A DNA stretch of 42,521 nucleotides, from positions 1-42,521 of the forward strand of contig NZ_CAMKRR010000019.1 in NCBI RefSeq assembly GCF_946415235.1, given 5' to 3'. Origin of the DNA: an uncultured Ruminococcus sp. Its GTDB lineage: Bacteria; Bacillota; Clostridia; Oscillospirales; Ruminococcaceae. The position numbers were made by a program, and so were the translations under genes. The notes under the pieces are model-generated. The model worked only from the letters and a program-made list of their open reading frames with translations, ran no database searches and had not been told where the DNA came from. The number at the start of each line of letters is the position of its first letter. Position 1 is the stretch's first letter. Below are positions 23,771-34,215 of this stretch, piece by piece.

Positions 23771-25858
23771 ATGGAACAGCAGCACAGGAATGAACTTGGC
23801 ATATCCTGGATACACAGGCTGTTAGAAGATATATTAAAGCTCTCTACGGACGAGGAGCGCTCTGAGCTGATCGAGAGGTATCGCAGAGAATATACAGGGG
23901 AAACAGAAGGGCTTATACTGAAAGATGCGGACAGTATTGCGGAAATGCTGCTGCGGTGCAGGAATTACAGCGGTATAGTCAATCACAAGCTTATGACGCT
24001 TACAGATGATGAGAGAGCTGAGCTCGAAGAGACCGAGCGTATAATAGATGAAAATGAGTTCGATTATTACTTTCAGCCCATTGTCAATACCACGGACGGA
24101 GAGATATTTTCATATGAAGCTCTTATGAGACCTAAGAGCACCATGAAGCTGACGCCGCTGCATATCCTGAAATATGCGGGGCTTGTAAACAGGCTTCCCG
24201 ATATAGAGCGCGGAACATTCCTTAATGTGCTCGGTATCATAGATGTGAAGAAAAGCGAATTTCTTGGGAAATATGTATTTATAAACAGTATCCCCGAGGC
24301 AAGGCTGGAGGCGGAGGACTACAGACGCGTCACAAAAATGCTGCTTAAACACGCTGATACGGCTGTGGTCGAGATGACAGAGCAGTCCGAGATAGACGAT
24401 GAGAGCCTTGAGGCGCTCAAGGAACGCTACAGGAATATGGGAGTAAAAATGGCTATCGACGATTACGGTTCGGGATATTCAAATGTGGGAAATCTCCTGA
24501 GGTATATGCCGAATTTCGTAAAGATAGACCGTTCACTGCTCCATGAGATACATACAAATCCGAAAAAACGCCATTTCGTAAGGGAGATAATACAGTTCTG
24601 CCACGATAATGATATACTTGCCCTCGCTGAGGGAGTTGAAACAGCAGATGAGCTCCATACAGTGATACTCCTCGGAGCTGACCTTATACAGGGCTATTTT
24701 ACAGCAAGACCTGCGCCCGAGATAATCGAGTCCATACCCAATGATATCAAGCAGCTCATAAAGCGCTATCATCAGGAGCGTGAGGAGGGTATCGGACAGC
24801 AGGTATATCTTGCGGACTGTGCGGAGCGCATCATTCTTGACAGGCTTTTGCCTTCGGGAATAAAGTGCATCGTAGTTGGGGCAAACGGCAGCGGCGATGT
24901 CACTGTTGAGGGCGATCCCAACGTGGATTCGCAGATACGCGTTGAAACGCGGAAGGGCTTCTGCGGTAAGATAATCCTTGAAAACGCCTGGCTCACGAGC
25001 ATAAAGAACAAGCCGTGCATAGATATCGGTGAGGAAAACGACGTTACTGTGGTGCTTGTGGGCGATAATAAGCTCGATATGGGCGGCATAAGAGTTCCCG
25101 AGTCCTCAAGGTTCAGGCTTGCAGGTGAGGGAAGGCTCGAAATAAATCTTGATGATAAGGAGTACTACGGCATCGGCAACGGTGTCGGGCTGCTGCATGG
25201 TGAGCTGATTTTTGAGCAGTCGGGCAGACTTACCGTTAATTCCCACGGACAGACAGGCATTGCCATAGGCTCGGGAAACGGCGGTATCATCAGGATAAAC
25301 GCGGGACAGTACCGCATAAATCTTCAGGGAGATGTTGCCGTAGGCATAGGAGCTCTTTATGCTTCCACAGAAATGATAATACATGACTGCGATATCGGCA
25401 TGGAAATGACCACTGCCCGCGGAACGGCAATAGGTACTATCGGAAGGAGCAACGAGATAAGCATATACAAGACTTCCGCGAAGATATTCATGTCGGGGGT
25501 CGAGCTTGTCGGTATAGGAACTCTTGACGGAGAAAGCTCGAAGCTGTCCCTGCATGAAGCAAGCTGCTTTGTGAATGTAAAGGGCGAGTGCTGTTCGGCT
25601 GTGGCGGCTCTTGAGGGAAAAAGCGATATTTATTTTGAACAGGCTGCCATAAGGCTGACCGTAGAAGGAAATCAGTCTGTGGGTATCGGCGGATTTACGG
25701 GAGATACGACCATAAAACAGAAGGGCGCGAATACTCACGTTGTGCTGAATTCAGCCATAAAGGCAGAGCAATGCGTGAAGCGTGAAAATATAATGTCTGA
25801 GCACGGAAAGTTCGTGTTCACACTGAACGGAACAGATACCGTAATTGTTGAAGGATAA
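23771..25858 (+). CDS. EAL-domain protein fused to a C-terminal beta-solenoid-like domain
   Basis: A 695-residue protein. ATG 23771 follows a GGGGGGAG RBS; ATG 23738 lies at the transcript start. Residues ~1-90 are helical. The EAL domain (~95-330) is complete: FQPIV, EAL with Glu116, INSIP, VEMTEQ, IDDYGSGYSN, KIDRS, AEGVET and QGYFTARP, so c-di-GMP hydrolysis is expected. Residues ~345-695 are beta-rich imperfect repeats with recurring GIG/IGxG turns (GIGNGVGLLHGELIF, GIAIGSGNGGIIRI, VGIGALY, VGIGG), the look of a beta-helix of the sort usually found in surface or carbohydrate-binding proteins. No signal peptide or membrane helix is visible, so the solenoid appears cytoplasmic. A possible role is scaffolding or ligand sensing by the EAL enzyme. 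Monocistronic. Confidence 0.8.
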   Translation: MEQQHRNELGISWIHRLLEDILKLSTDEERSELIERYRREYTGETEGLILKDADSIAEMLLRCRNYSGIVNHKLMTLTDDERAELEETERIIDENEFDYYFQPIVNTTDGEIFSYEALMRPKSTMKLTPLHILKYAGLVNRLPDIERGTFLNVLGIIDVKKSEFLGKYVFINSIPEARLEAEDYRRVTKMLLKHADTAVVEMTEQSEIDDESLEALKERYRNMGVKMAIDDYGSGYSNVGNLLRYMPNFVKIDRSLLHEIHTNPKKRHFVREIIQFCHDNDILALAEGVETADELHTVILLGADLIQGYFTARPAPEIIESIPNDIKQLIKRYHQEREEGIGQQVYLADCAERIILDRLLPSGIKCIVVGANGSGDVTVEGDPNVDSQIRVETRKGFCGKIILENAWLTSIKNKPCIDIGEENDVTVVLVGDNKLDMGGIRVPESSRFRLAGEGRLEINLDDKEYYGIGNGVGLLHGELIFEQSGRLTVNSHGQTGIAIGSGNGGIIRINAGQYRINLQGDVAVGIGALYASTEMIIHDCDIGMEMTTARGTAIGTIGRSNEISIYKTSAKIFMSGVELVGIGTLDGESSKLSLHEASCFVNVKGECCSAVAALEGKSDIYFEQAAIRLTVEGNQSVGIGGFTGDTTIKQKGANTHVVLNSAIKAEQCVKRENIMSEHGKFVFTLNGTDTVIVEG

Positions 25859-25866
25859 AAATGAAT

Positions 25867-25921
25867 ACTGCCTGTTTTGCGGCGAAAGTCAGAGGACTTG
25901 CTGCGGAACGGGCAGTTTTTT
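25867..25921 (+). terminator. Terminator of the EAL-solenoid gene
   Basis: A long, slightly imperfect hairpin (ACTGCC 25867-25872 with GGCAGT 25911-25916, plus inner GTT/AAC and AAGTC/GACTT pairing) is followed by TTTTTT. Confidence 0.8.
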
Positions 25922-26020
25922 ACTTATTTGGCGTATTTGAAAAAGTATAGAAATAAAAGCAATGTAAGCGTTATTTTATTAACAAATAGCACAAAAAAGG
26001 AAATTAGAGCAATAAATATG

Positions 26021-26049
26021 TTGACTTGTTGTATAAAGTGCGATATAAT
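26021..26049 (+). promoter_or_regulatory. Promoter of the giant LRR gene
   Basis: TTGACT (26021-26026), 17 nt, TATAAT (26044-26049). Confidence 0.8.
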
Positions 26050-26055
26050 TTATAA

Positions 26056-26223
26056 TATGTTGTTATATTTTATTATGCAATATAAATCGTTAACAAGGGT
26101 GGTGAAAGATCAGCCTGAAAAAGACGGAGAAATGTGACAGATCTGTACACATCATAGGTCACGGTATGAGCTTGTGTTCATTTTAGTTGAACATTTGCAT
26201 CTACAGAAAAGGAGGAATTTAAA
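26056..26223 (+). other. Long 5' leader of the giant LRR gene with inverted repeats
   Basis: The ~168-nt leader contains ATGTG-ACAGATCTGT-A-CACAT (26132-26152), the alternative pairing GTGAC (26134-26138)/GTCAC (26158-26162), and TGTTCA (26175-26180)/TGAACA (26188-26193). The first two are mutually exclusive. No riboswitch class is recognised. The leader ends in the RBS AAAGGAGGA. Confidence 0.45.
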
Positions 26224-29200
26224 TTGATTCAGAAAATTCTCAGAAGATCGACCCGAAAAGCGATATCACTGCTGGCGGCAGCTTCTGTGGCAACAGGTCA
26301 GCTTATAGGCACTATGCCTGTAAATGCGGCGGCTGTGGATATCTCACAGCCTGTTGTTCTGGCTGATGTCGGAGCGGACAGCGAAAAGATCACTGCCGAT
26401 CCCGTTTTGTCCATGGACGCTTTGAAAGTGCCTGCGTCAGCTGCGGGTACCAAGGTGAAAATGAATATCTACATCAACGACAAGAATATCAGCGACGATG
26501 TTAAATATTATTCTTACGCTGATATTGTTGTGTTATGTGATGGACGTCTGACTTTCGGCAACGTAACAGGTCTTACAAGCGACGGAAAAACGACAACAAA
26601 TTTTACGGTAACCAGTATTGCTGCTTCAACGACGAGACGAAGTTTCCGTATTCAGGCAAACGGCAACGGCAAGAACGGAACCTTTGCAACAATGGAGGTC
26701 ACTGTTCCTGCTTATGCACAGCCCGGTGATATTTTCTACTTCAACATCTGTGATACGAAAGATTACCCGACATATATGCATACAGGAGGCTCGGATACTG
26801 TCAACACAGAGTACAACAAGAAACCGAAGACAGCTGATGTGAGCAGCGACAAATACCTTAAGGATACACCTTATGACGGATATATCCTTATTGATCCCGA
26901 TTCGGCTGCAAATACTTCAACTGCCGAAAGACCTTTTGAAATTGTAAGGAAGGATTCGGTCACATATGCCGTATACAAGGATCACGCTGAGGTCGCATAC
27001 TGCGATTATGAGGCTGAAAAGGTAGTTATCCAGTCCGAGATAAGCGGTCAGAAGGTTACCGATATTGCTGCATACGCATTTTACAACACTCTTGCCAAGT
27101 CAATAGTTATACCCGATACAGTAACATCTGTAGGAGCAAATGCTTTCAGGGATTCTTCCTTTGAATCGGTGGAGTTTCCCGACAGTGTGACATCTATCGG
27201 AGAAAATGCGTTCTATGATGCGGATATCAAGAGCATTACTCTTCCGTCCAAGATCACCTCGCTTCCAACCAGTCTTTGCAACTGGTGTAAAAATCTTGAG
27301 TCGGTAACTATCCCTGACAGCGTTGAGACCATCGGTACATATGCGTTTGCGAACTGCGGATCGCTTGCAGAGGTCAAGCTCCCCAAGGGACTGAAAGAGA
27401 TCCCTTCGTATATGTGTGTCAGCGGCAATTCTCTCACTGAAATAGAGATACCAGAAACCGTAACGAAGATCGGTAATAACGCTTTCAATGCCACAGCTCT
27501 TAAATCCGTTAATATCCCCGACAGCGTTGTCACGCTTGACGGATATGCATTTGCGAGCTGCAGACAGCTTGAAACAGTAAAGCTTTCTTCAAAGCTTGAA
27601 ACAATTTCGTACAATGTTTTCTATTATTGTACTTTACTCAGCAGCTTAGAGCTTCCAGATACGCTTAATTACATAGGAAGATGGGCTTTTGAGTCTACAA
27701 AGATAAAGGAGCTTAATATCCCCGCTTCTGTAACAACAGTTGAAGCAAATGCATTCGGAAGCTCAAATATCGAGACCATAAACTATCCCGATGATAATGA
27801 GTCGCTTCCCGAAAACGCATATTCGGGCGCTACAAAAATGAAGACAGTAAAGCTCCCTTCAAAGCTTACCGCTATCCCGAACCGTGCGTTCTACAACTGC
27901 TCATCGCTTACAGGTCTTGAAGTTCCCGAGACAGTAACGGAATTAGGCTCTGAAATATTCTACAACTGCGGAATAAAGGAATTTGCGATCCCCGATTCCA
28001 TAACAACTCTTTCAAAAAATGTCTTTTCAAATTCAAAGATAGAGTCAATTGAGGTTCCGGAAAGATTTACCGAGCTGCCTGAGGGGATGTTCCGCGGAAA
28101 CAGCGTTATCAGCAGCGTAAAGCTCCCTTCAAAGCTTACTGCCATACCTGATTATATGTTCAGCGGATGCAGCAAGCTCGCAGATGTTGAGATCCCCTCG
28201 ACAGTAACAAGCATAGGAGCTTATGCGTTCCAGAACTGCGCTATGACATCTCTTACTCTCCCTGAAAAGATAGAAGAGATAAAGGCTAATGCCTTTTCAG
28301 GCTCAAAGATCACAGCTGTTGAGGTCCCCGAGTCTGTAACAGTTCTTCCGAACGGTATCTTCTCGGGCGCCAGCAGCCTTAAAACGGTCAAGCTGCCGTC
28401 TAAGCTGACCAATATCTCAAACGGCGCTTTCAATAACTGTACAGCTCTTGAAAGTGTCAATATCCCCGATACGGTCACAAGCATCGGCCCTTATGCATTT
28501 TATAACTGTAAATCCCTGACGGCTCTTGAGCTGCCTGAAGGACTTGAGACTATAGATGAGTATGCATTCACCTTCAGCGGAATAAAAGAGCTTACAATGC
28601 CTAAGTCTCTGAAAAAGCTGAGCGGCTATGCTTTTTATAGTTCAAATATTGAGACGATCAATTATGATGACAGTCTGACAGAACTTCCCGATTATGCATA
28701 TTCTTATGCGGACAAGATGAAATCGGTAAAGCTTCCTTCAAAGCTTACAGCCTTACCGAATAATGCGTTCAGTAATTGTGTGGTGCTTGAAAGCGTTGAT
28801 ATTCCCGAGACAGTAACAAGTATCGGAGAATATGCGTTCAATAACTGTATTGCTCTCACAAGCATTGATATCCCCGCTGGCGTAGCAACTATAGACGATC
28901 ATGCGTTCAGAGCCAGCGGCATAAAGGAAGTAAAGCTTCCCGCTTCTCTGACGAGCTGCACTAATGCATTTGTTGATTCAAATGTTGAGACCATAGTTTG
29001 TGATGACGCCATCAAGGCTATTCCTGACTATACCTTCAATTACGCTAAGAATCTTACATCCGTAAAGCTTCCCGCAAAGGTCGAAACTATCGGCAAAGGT
29101 GCTTTCTCAAACTGCACCGCTCTTAAAACAATAGAGCTTCCCGAGACGGTAACGAGCCTTGGCTCGGATGTTTTCTCAGGCTCGGGCCTGACAGAGATAG

Positions 29201-32200
29201 TGATACCCAAGTCGGTAACAGCTATATCTGTACGTGCATTCTCAAACTGTAAATCGCTTACAAGCGTTGACATCCCCGATACTGTCAAGACTATCGGCAA
29301 CAGCGCTTTCTATGGCAGCAGCATTAAAACAATAAAGCTTCCTCCTTCTCTTGAACAGCTCGATTCAGCAGTATTTGGAGAATCTGACCTTGAATCCGTT
29401 GAGGTACCTGCTAATGTCAAGATAATAGGCAATGGCGCATTCCAGAATGCAAAGAGCCTGAAATCCATAAAGCTGAATGAGGGACTTGAAAAAATCACTG
29501 CATTTGCATTCCAGAACTGTTCTTCTCTTACAGAGATAGAGATACCCGAAACTGTAACAACGATCGGATATGATGCATTCTGGGGTACAGGTCTCAAGTC
29601 TGTCGTTATCCCCGAAACAGTGACATCTCTTGATACAAGCTCACTGTTCAGGGAGTGTACGGAGCTTGAGTCGGTAACTCTTCCGAGTTCTGTTACGGCG
29701 ATATCAGGCAGAACTTTCTATAACTGTGCAAAGCTCAAGGGCGTTGATATCCCCGATTACGTAAGATCCATAGGCAGCGAATCGTTCTATGGAACAACAT
29801 TCACATCAATTTATATCCCCGGAAATGTTACAAATATCAATTCAAATGCTTTCAGCGGAAGCAAGATAGATACTATCTACGGCTTCAAGGGCTCTGCTGC
29901 GGAGACATTCGCAAAGGAGCACAATATCAAGTTCGTTGAAAGCGAAGGCAGACTGTGGACAAAGACAGACAGCCTCCCCGCAGGCGGCGTATACAAGCTT
30001 GACTGCGATGTAGAGCTCACAGGCTCTGTATCAATAAACGGTATGCTTGATCTTGACCTCAACGGTCATACTATCAAAGCTTCTTCGATCAACTGCGGCG
30101 GAAACAGCAATGTTACTTTCAGAGACAGCTCGGCTGACAAGAAGGGTGCTGTAATAAGCACACAGGTAGGCAATCTTATCACTTCACAGAACAAGCTCAC
30201 TATCTATGGCGGTACATTCTACGGCTATGATAAGAGCACGGGTTATGCGACCATAAGGATCAACAGCGGAGACTTTGATTTCTTCGGAGGAGAGGTCATC
30301 GGCTATTACAACAATGCACTTTCCATAAGAACCAATGAAGGAACTATAAATCTTGCAGGCGGTAAGATGACCTTCAAGGGCAGCAGCAAGAATATCGGTC
30401 TCGAAGCAGGATCTGCTGTATGGATGGCAGGCAACTTTGCAGGCAATCTTAACATCACAGGAACAGAGATAACATCAAATTACGGCCCTGCTGTTTACGG
30501 TTCAACTTCAGCCTGCAATGTTAATATCTCCGGCGGCAAGCTGGCAAGTGAAGAGAAATACGGTATAATGTGCTTAGGAAGCGGTGCATTGAACCTCAGC
30601 GGCAATATCAGCATAACAGGCAAGCTCGGCGGTATATATGTACCTGAAGAAAAGCCCGTAAATATCACAGGCGCGATCACAGGTGCAGATACAAGCATCT
30701 ATGCAGAAGCTTCGGGCGTGCTCACAAACGGCCTTGGCAAGTATGTTTCCGCATCAGTGCTCAAGGATATCCTGCCGACTATCAAGGCAAACGGAACACT
30801 CTCAGTAAATTCTGAAGGTGAGCTCTGTATCGAAGTTACTGTTGAAGAGACAACGACAACAACATCTTCGACAACTTCTTCGACTACAACCACCACCACA
30901 ACGACTACAACATCTTCTTCTACGACCACAACACCTACAACGACTACTACATCTTCTTCCACAACTACAACACCTACAACTACTACAACATCTTCTTCTA
31001 CGACCACAACACCTACAACTACTACAACATCTTCTTCTACAACTACAACACCTACAACTACTACAACATCTTCCACTACGACTACAACACCTACAACGAC
31101 TACTACAACCACCACAACTACAACAACCACAACAACCACCACTACAACTACGACTACAACGACCACCACAACAACTACAACGACCACAACCACGAAACCG
31201 ACAACTACAACAACGAAACCGACAACTACAACTACGACTACAACTACTACAACAACTACAACGACCACCACAACAACCAAGCCTACCACTACAACCACAT
31301 CTCCTACTACAACAACGACGACAACAACTACTACTATAATTACAACGATCCCCCCTGTAAAGGGCGAGCTCACTGTAACTCCCATGACTAAGGAAGAGAT
31401 CCTGAATACAGGCATAGACCTTAGCGGTGAGGAGAACTACAACAGCTTCAAGTTCAAGATCGACGCTGAGTATGACTCAGCAGGAGTTGTTATCCAGAGA
31501 GAGCTTATCTACAGCTCAACAGGAGCACAGCTTTACAGCAATATCAGCTTTGAAGACGAAGACGGACGTATCTATGAAATACCCAGCGACGCAGGCGTTT
31601 CAAGAGGGACATACATCCCCAGCCTCGGAGTATATGTATACCACGAGGAGACTGTTGATGAGGAAATGTATATGTTCGTGGACGGAAGCTGCAGATGGCT
31701 CAAGGAATTCTACGATGTACAGCTTCTCGTTATCAATAGGGGAACAAATACTCTTACAAACTGCAAGGCAGCGCTCGATATCCCTGACGGACTCACTCTT
31801 GTAAAGGGCGATCAGACACAGAGCATCAGCGATATGGCACCCAATGACTTAAGAACAGCACACTGGTATCTCCGCGGAGACAAGGCAGGCGAGTATGATC
31901 TTAAGGCTCTGTTCAGCGGATACAGCAACGGTCAGCTTTGTGAGTATGAATTCAGCACAAAGGAAAAGCTCCGCGTTTACACAACAGATTCTGTCAAGAT
32001 GCACATAACACTTCCCAAGTATTCATACTTCAGGAAGGATTATGTAATGGCTATAAGCATTGAAAACAAGACAGACAGACCTATCTACGATCTTGATCTG
32101 CTCGTTACAAGCTTAAGACAGATATCAAATGCAACTCTCAAGGAAACTTATGAAGCAGGAGTAGGTACTCCCATAGGCGGAATAGCAGCCGGAGTAGAAA

Positions 32201-34215
32201 CAAGCACTACTAAGAGCACACTTCATCAGTCAAAGGGCGGATACGAATTGAGAGTACCCGAGTTATTACCGGGCAGATCTAATGCAGCAACACTGGAGAT
32301 CAGCATAAAGGATCTCTGGAAGTCTGTATATGAGCAGTACATATCGGCAGAAATGCTCGATGCAAAGATGATGACACTGTTCGATGCGATATCCGCAAAT
32401 CCTGCTCTGCTCAATGACGCTCTTGTTAATATGGAATTTGCAGAGTACTTCAGCGAGCTCCCCACAGAGCACGTTTTAAAGAGCGTAGATGTCAACTTTT
32501 CAGGCTCTCAGACACCTATTGATTATGATGTCATTATAGACAATTCCAATGCGCCCACAGGCAGCAGAGCACATATCCTTACGGATACTGCAAGGAACAG
32601 ACTGAGAGATATCTTCAACGGACCGACAAGGTCTTCAAACGATCTTGAACAGTTCAGAAATGACTTTATCTTCAATATTGATGCTACAGATGAGGATCAG
32701 GTCAATACAGCACTTGAAAATTATTTCAATAAAAAGCACGGTATCTTAGGTGCGCTGTCAATAGTCAACGACTTCTATATGTATGTTGACAATCACGGCA
32801 AAAAGATAAAAGGTCTTTTCGTCGAGATAGATACACGCAGCGGAGCACCTTCCGCAGCAGCCTCCTCTGTAACAGGCAATGCATTTGAGCTCACAGACAT
32901 CAACGGCAATACAGTGGGCGAAGATGGTATGCTGGCAATAACAGGCGATGAGGACATCATCAGGATACAGGCTCTTAAGGACGGCGTAAGCGGTAAGCTC
33001 GTTATCGAGTACGAAGACGGCACAAGAGAAGAGCAGAAGATACGCAGCATTGCATCGCACCAGTGCGTATCAACAGGCAGATTTGAAGTGCTTCACACTC
33101 CCAAGGGCTCACAGGCAGGCTTTGCAGTACGTGTATGCGATGTATGCGGAGAACTCACAGACTGCTGTCCTATCCATCATGAGGCAGTAGCAATGCTCAG
33201 CAGCACAGAAGCATATGCCGATATCAGAGTTGCAGTTGACGATGCTGTAAAGGCAGGAGAGAGCACAGAGCTCACACTGTTCGGCAAGATCAATGTAACA
33301 GCTGACGTGACTATACCCGAATATGTTGACGTACTCATAGCAGATAACGCCGACATCACAGTAAAGGACGGCTGCAAGCTTATTGCAAAGGGCAAGGTGA
33401 CCGATCTCAGCGGACGCAGCTATGATCTCAGCGGAAACGGTCCTCTTGTTCCCGAAACAACGACCACAACAACTGTAACAACAACTACTGCAACCACCAC
33501 AACAACTACAACAACTTCAGCAACTACAACAGAACCCACATCTACAACAACAACTACTACAACTACAACAGAACCCACATCTACAACAACAACTACTATA
33601 ACTACAACAGAACCTACATCTACAACAACTTCAACAACTACAACAGAACCCACATCTACAACAACAACTACTACAACTACAACAGAACCCACATCTACAA
33701 CAACTACTACTACAACTACAACAGAACCTACATCTACGACAACATCATCAACAACTACAGTTTCAGGTTCTGACACAACTACTACAGCAGACGTATCCAC
33801 AACAACAGATGAGGCTTCAACGACAACAACTGCTGTATCAACAACGGAAGCAGTCACAACGACAACAGCTGCTAATATCGCGTCAGATGCCGAGCTCGTA
33901 AAATGGGCAGTCACCGACTATCAGGACAGAACTGCTATACGTGTTGACGATGTTGAGCTGAATATCACACCTGACGGTCAGCGCGAGATAATCCTCAAGG
34001 ATAATGCAGGCAATGTGCTCGATACATATACCGTTGATCCTGTTACGGGAGATGCAACAAATTCAGCAGATGAAGTTATCTCACTTCCTCAGACAGGAAA
34101 CAATTCCGTAAGAAACATACTTATCGTTTTAGGTGCATTTGCACTTATCGGATTTGGTATAGCAGCAGCAATGCTTTCGGGCATACTCAGACGCCGCGTA
34201 AAAAATGAGGAGTAA
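26224..34215 (+). CDS. Giant LPQTG-anchored LRR/beta-helix surface protein
   Basis: A 2663-residue protein starting at TTG 26224 (RBS AAAGGAGGA, 7-nt spacing). Order: signal peptide (1-~38, ending NAAA); cohesin-like domain (~60-200) paralogous to that of the LRR-dockerin protein; ~40 LRR_5/BspA repeats (~279-1238); beta-helix-like domain (~1240-1540); Thr-rich linker (~1542-1707) with about 43 consecutive Thr; a ~700-residue unknown module with a Cys/His cluster (CDVCG, CC, HH); second Thr linker with EPTS repeats (~2411-2550); then LPQTG at 2621-2625, a hydrophobic helix and a basic tail RRRVKNEE. It should be covalently attached to peptidoglycan, probably by the sortase that overlaps its 3' end. 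LRR and linkers suggest an adhesin or host/substrate-binding role (inference). Confidence 0.9.
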   Translation: MIQKILRRSTRKAISLLAAASVATGQLIGTMPVNAAAVDISQPVVLADVGADSEKITADPVLSMDALKVPASAAGTKVKMNIYINDKNISDDVKYYSYADIVVLCDGRLTFGNVTGLTSDGKTTTNFTVTSIAASTTRRSFRIQANGNGKNGTFATMEVTVPAYAQPGDIFYFNICDTKDYPTYMHTGGSDTVNTEYNKKPKTADVSSDKYLKDTPYDGYILIDPDSAANTSTAERPFEIVRKDSVTYAVYKDHAEVAYCDYEAEKVVIQSEISGQKVTDIAAYAFYNTLAKSIVIPDTVTSVGANAFRDSSFESVEFPDSVTSIGENAFYDADIKSITLPSKITSLPTSLCNWCKNLESVTIPDSVETIGTYAFANCGSLAEVKLPKGLKEIPSYMCVSGNSLTEIEIPETVTKIGNNAFNATALKSVNIPDSVVTLDGYAFASCRQLETVKLSSKLETISYNVFYYCTLLSSLELPDTLNYIGRWAFESTKIKELNIPASVTTVEANAFGSSNIETINYPDDNESLPENAYSGATKMKTVKLPSKLTAIPNRAFYNCSSLTGLEVPETVTELGSEIFYNCGIKEFAIPDSITTLSKNVFSNSKIESIEVPERFTELPEGMFRGNSVISSVKLPSKLTAIPDYMFSGCSKLADVEIPSTVTSIGAYAFQNCAMTSLTLPEKIEEIKANAFSGSKITAVEVPESVTVLPNGIFSGASSLKTVKLPSKLTNISNGAFNNCTALESVNIPDTVTSIGPYAFYNCKSLTALELPEGLETIDEYAFTFSGIKELTMPKSLKKLSGYAFYSSNIETINYDDSLTELPDYAYSYADKMKSVKLPSKLTALPNNAFSNCVVLESVDIPETVTSIGEYAFNNCIALTSIDIPAGVATIDDHAFRASGIKEVKLPASLTSCTNAFVDSNVETIVCDDAIKAIPDYTFNYAKNLTSVKLPAKVETIGKGAFSNCTALKTIELPETVTSLGSDVFSGSGLTEIVIPKSVTAISVRAFSNCKSLTSVDIPDTVKTIGNSAFYGSSIKTIKLPPSLEQLDSAVFGESDLESVEVPANVKIIGNGAFQNAKSLKSIKLNEGLEKITAFAFQNCSSLTEIEIPETVTTIGYDAFWGTGLKSVVIPETVTSLDTSSLFRECTELESVTLPSSVTAISGRTFYNCAKLKGVDIPDYVRSIGSESFYGTTFTSIYIPGNVTNINSNAFSGSKIDTIYGFKGSAAETFAKEHNIKFVESEGRLWTKTDSLPAGGVYKLDCDVELTGSVSINGMLDLDLNGHTIKASSINCGGNSNVTFRDSSADKKGAVISTQVGNLITSQNKLTIYGGTFYGYDKSTGYATIRINSGDFDFFGGEVIGYYNNALSIRTNEGTINLAGGKMTFKGSSKNIGLEAGSAVWMAGNFAGNLNITGTEITSNYGPAVYGSTSACNVNISGGKLASEEKYGIMCLGSGALNLSGNISITGKLGGIYVPEEKPVNITGAITGADTSIYAEASGVLTNGLGKYVSASVLKDILPTIKANGTLSVNSEGELCIEVTVEETTTTTSSTTSSTTTTTTTTTTSSSTTTTPTTTTTSSSTTTTPTTTTTSSSTTTTPTTTTTSSSTTTTPTTTTTSSTTTTTPTTTTTTTTTTTTTTTTTTTTTTTTTTTTTTTTTTKPTTTTTKPTTTTTTTTTTTTTTTTTTTKPTTTTTSPTTTTTTTTTTIITTIPPVKGELTVTPMTKEEILNTGIDLSGEENYNSFKFKIDAEYDSAGVVIQRELIYSSTGAQLYSNISFEDEDGRIYEIPSDAGVSRGTYIPSLGVYVYHEETVDEEMYMFVDGSCRWLKEFYDVQLLVINRGTNTLTNCKAALDIPDGLTLVKGDQTQSISDMAPNDLRTAHWYLRGDKAGEYDLKALFSGYSNGQLCEYEFSTKEKLRVYTTDSVKMHITLPKYSYFRKDYVMAISIENKTDRPIYDLDLLVTSLRQISNATLKETYEAGVGTPIGGIAAGVETSTTKSTLHQSKGGYELRVPELLPGRSNAATLEISIKDLWKSVYEQYISAEMLDAKMMTLFDAISANPALLNDALVNMEFAEYFSELPTEHVLKSVDVNFSGSQTPIDYDVIIDNSNAPTGSRAHILTDTARNRLRDIFNGPTRSSNDLEQFRNDFIFNIDATDEDQVNTALENYFNKKHGILGALSIVNDFYMYVDNHGKKIKGLFVEIDTRSGAPSAAASSVTGNAFELTDINGNTVGEDGMLAITGDEDIIRIQALKDGVSGKLVIEYEDGTREEQKIRSIASHQCVSTGRFEVLHTPKGSQAGFAVRVCDVCGELTDCCPIHHEAVAMLSSTEAYADIRVAVDDAVKAGESTELTLFGKINVTADVTIPEYVDVLIADNADITVKDGCKLIAKGKVTDLSGRSYDLSGNGPLVPETTTTTTVTTTTATTTTTTTTSATTTEPTSTTTTTTTTTEPTSTTTTTITTTEPTSTTTSTTTTEPTSTTTTTTTTTEPTSTTTTTTTTTEPTSTTTSSTTTVSGSDTTTTADVSTTTDEASTTTTAVSTTEAVTTTTAANIASDAELVKWAVTDYQDRTAIRVDDVELNITPDGQREIILKDNAGNVLDTYTVDPVTGDATNSADEVISLPQTGNNSVRNILIVLGAFALIGFGIAAAMLSGILRRRVKNEE
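30910..31104 (+). repeat. Five 39-bp repeats in Thr-rich linker 1
   Basis: In-frame units encode TSSSTTTTPTTTT (the last has SSTT). They are followed to about 31340 by an almost pure poly-Thr/KPTTT tract. All four Thr codons are mixed, so DNA identity is lower than protein identity. Confidence 0.85.
33532..33762 (+). repeat. Six EPTS-polyThr repeats in linker 2
   Basis: GAACC[C/T]ACATCTAC recurs six times at ~33-42-bp intervals, encoding EPTS followed by Thr runs. This second linker separates the unknown module from the membrane-proximal LPQTG region. Confidence 0.85.

Noticed and set aside
25877-26137. 86-codon frame before the giant LRR gene
   Set aside because: It spans the terminator of the preceding gene and the promoter of the next; no RBS.
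30699-31415. Long minus-strand frame of almost pure Val (also 33420-33914 and 39894-40640)
   Set aside because: It is the complement of Thr codons in the linkers (ACN read backwards as Val codons); no start signal, and the plus-strand genes are certain.
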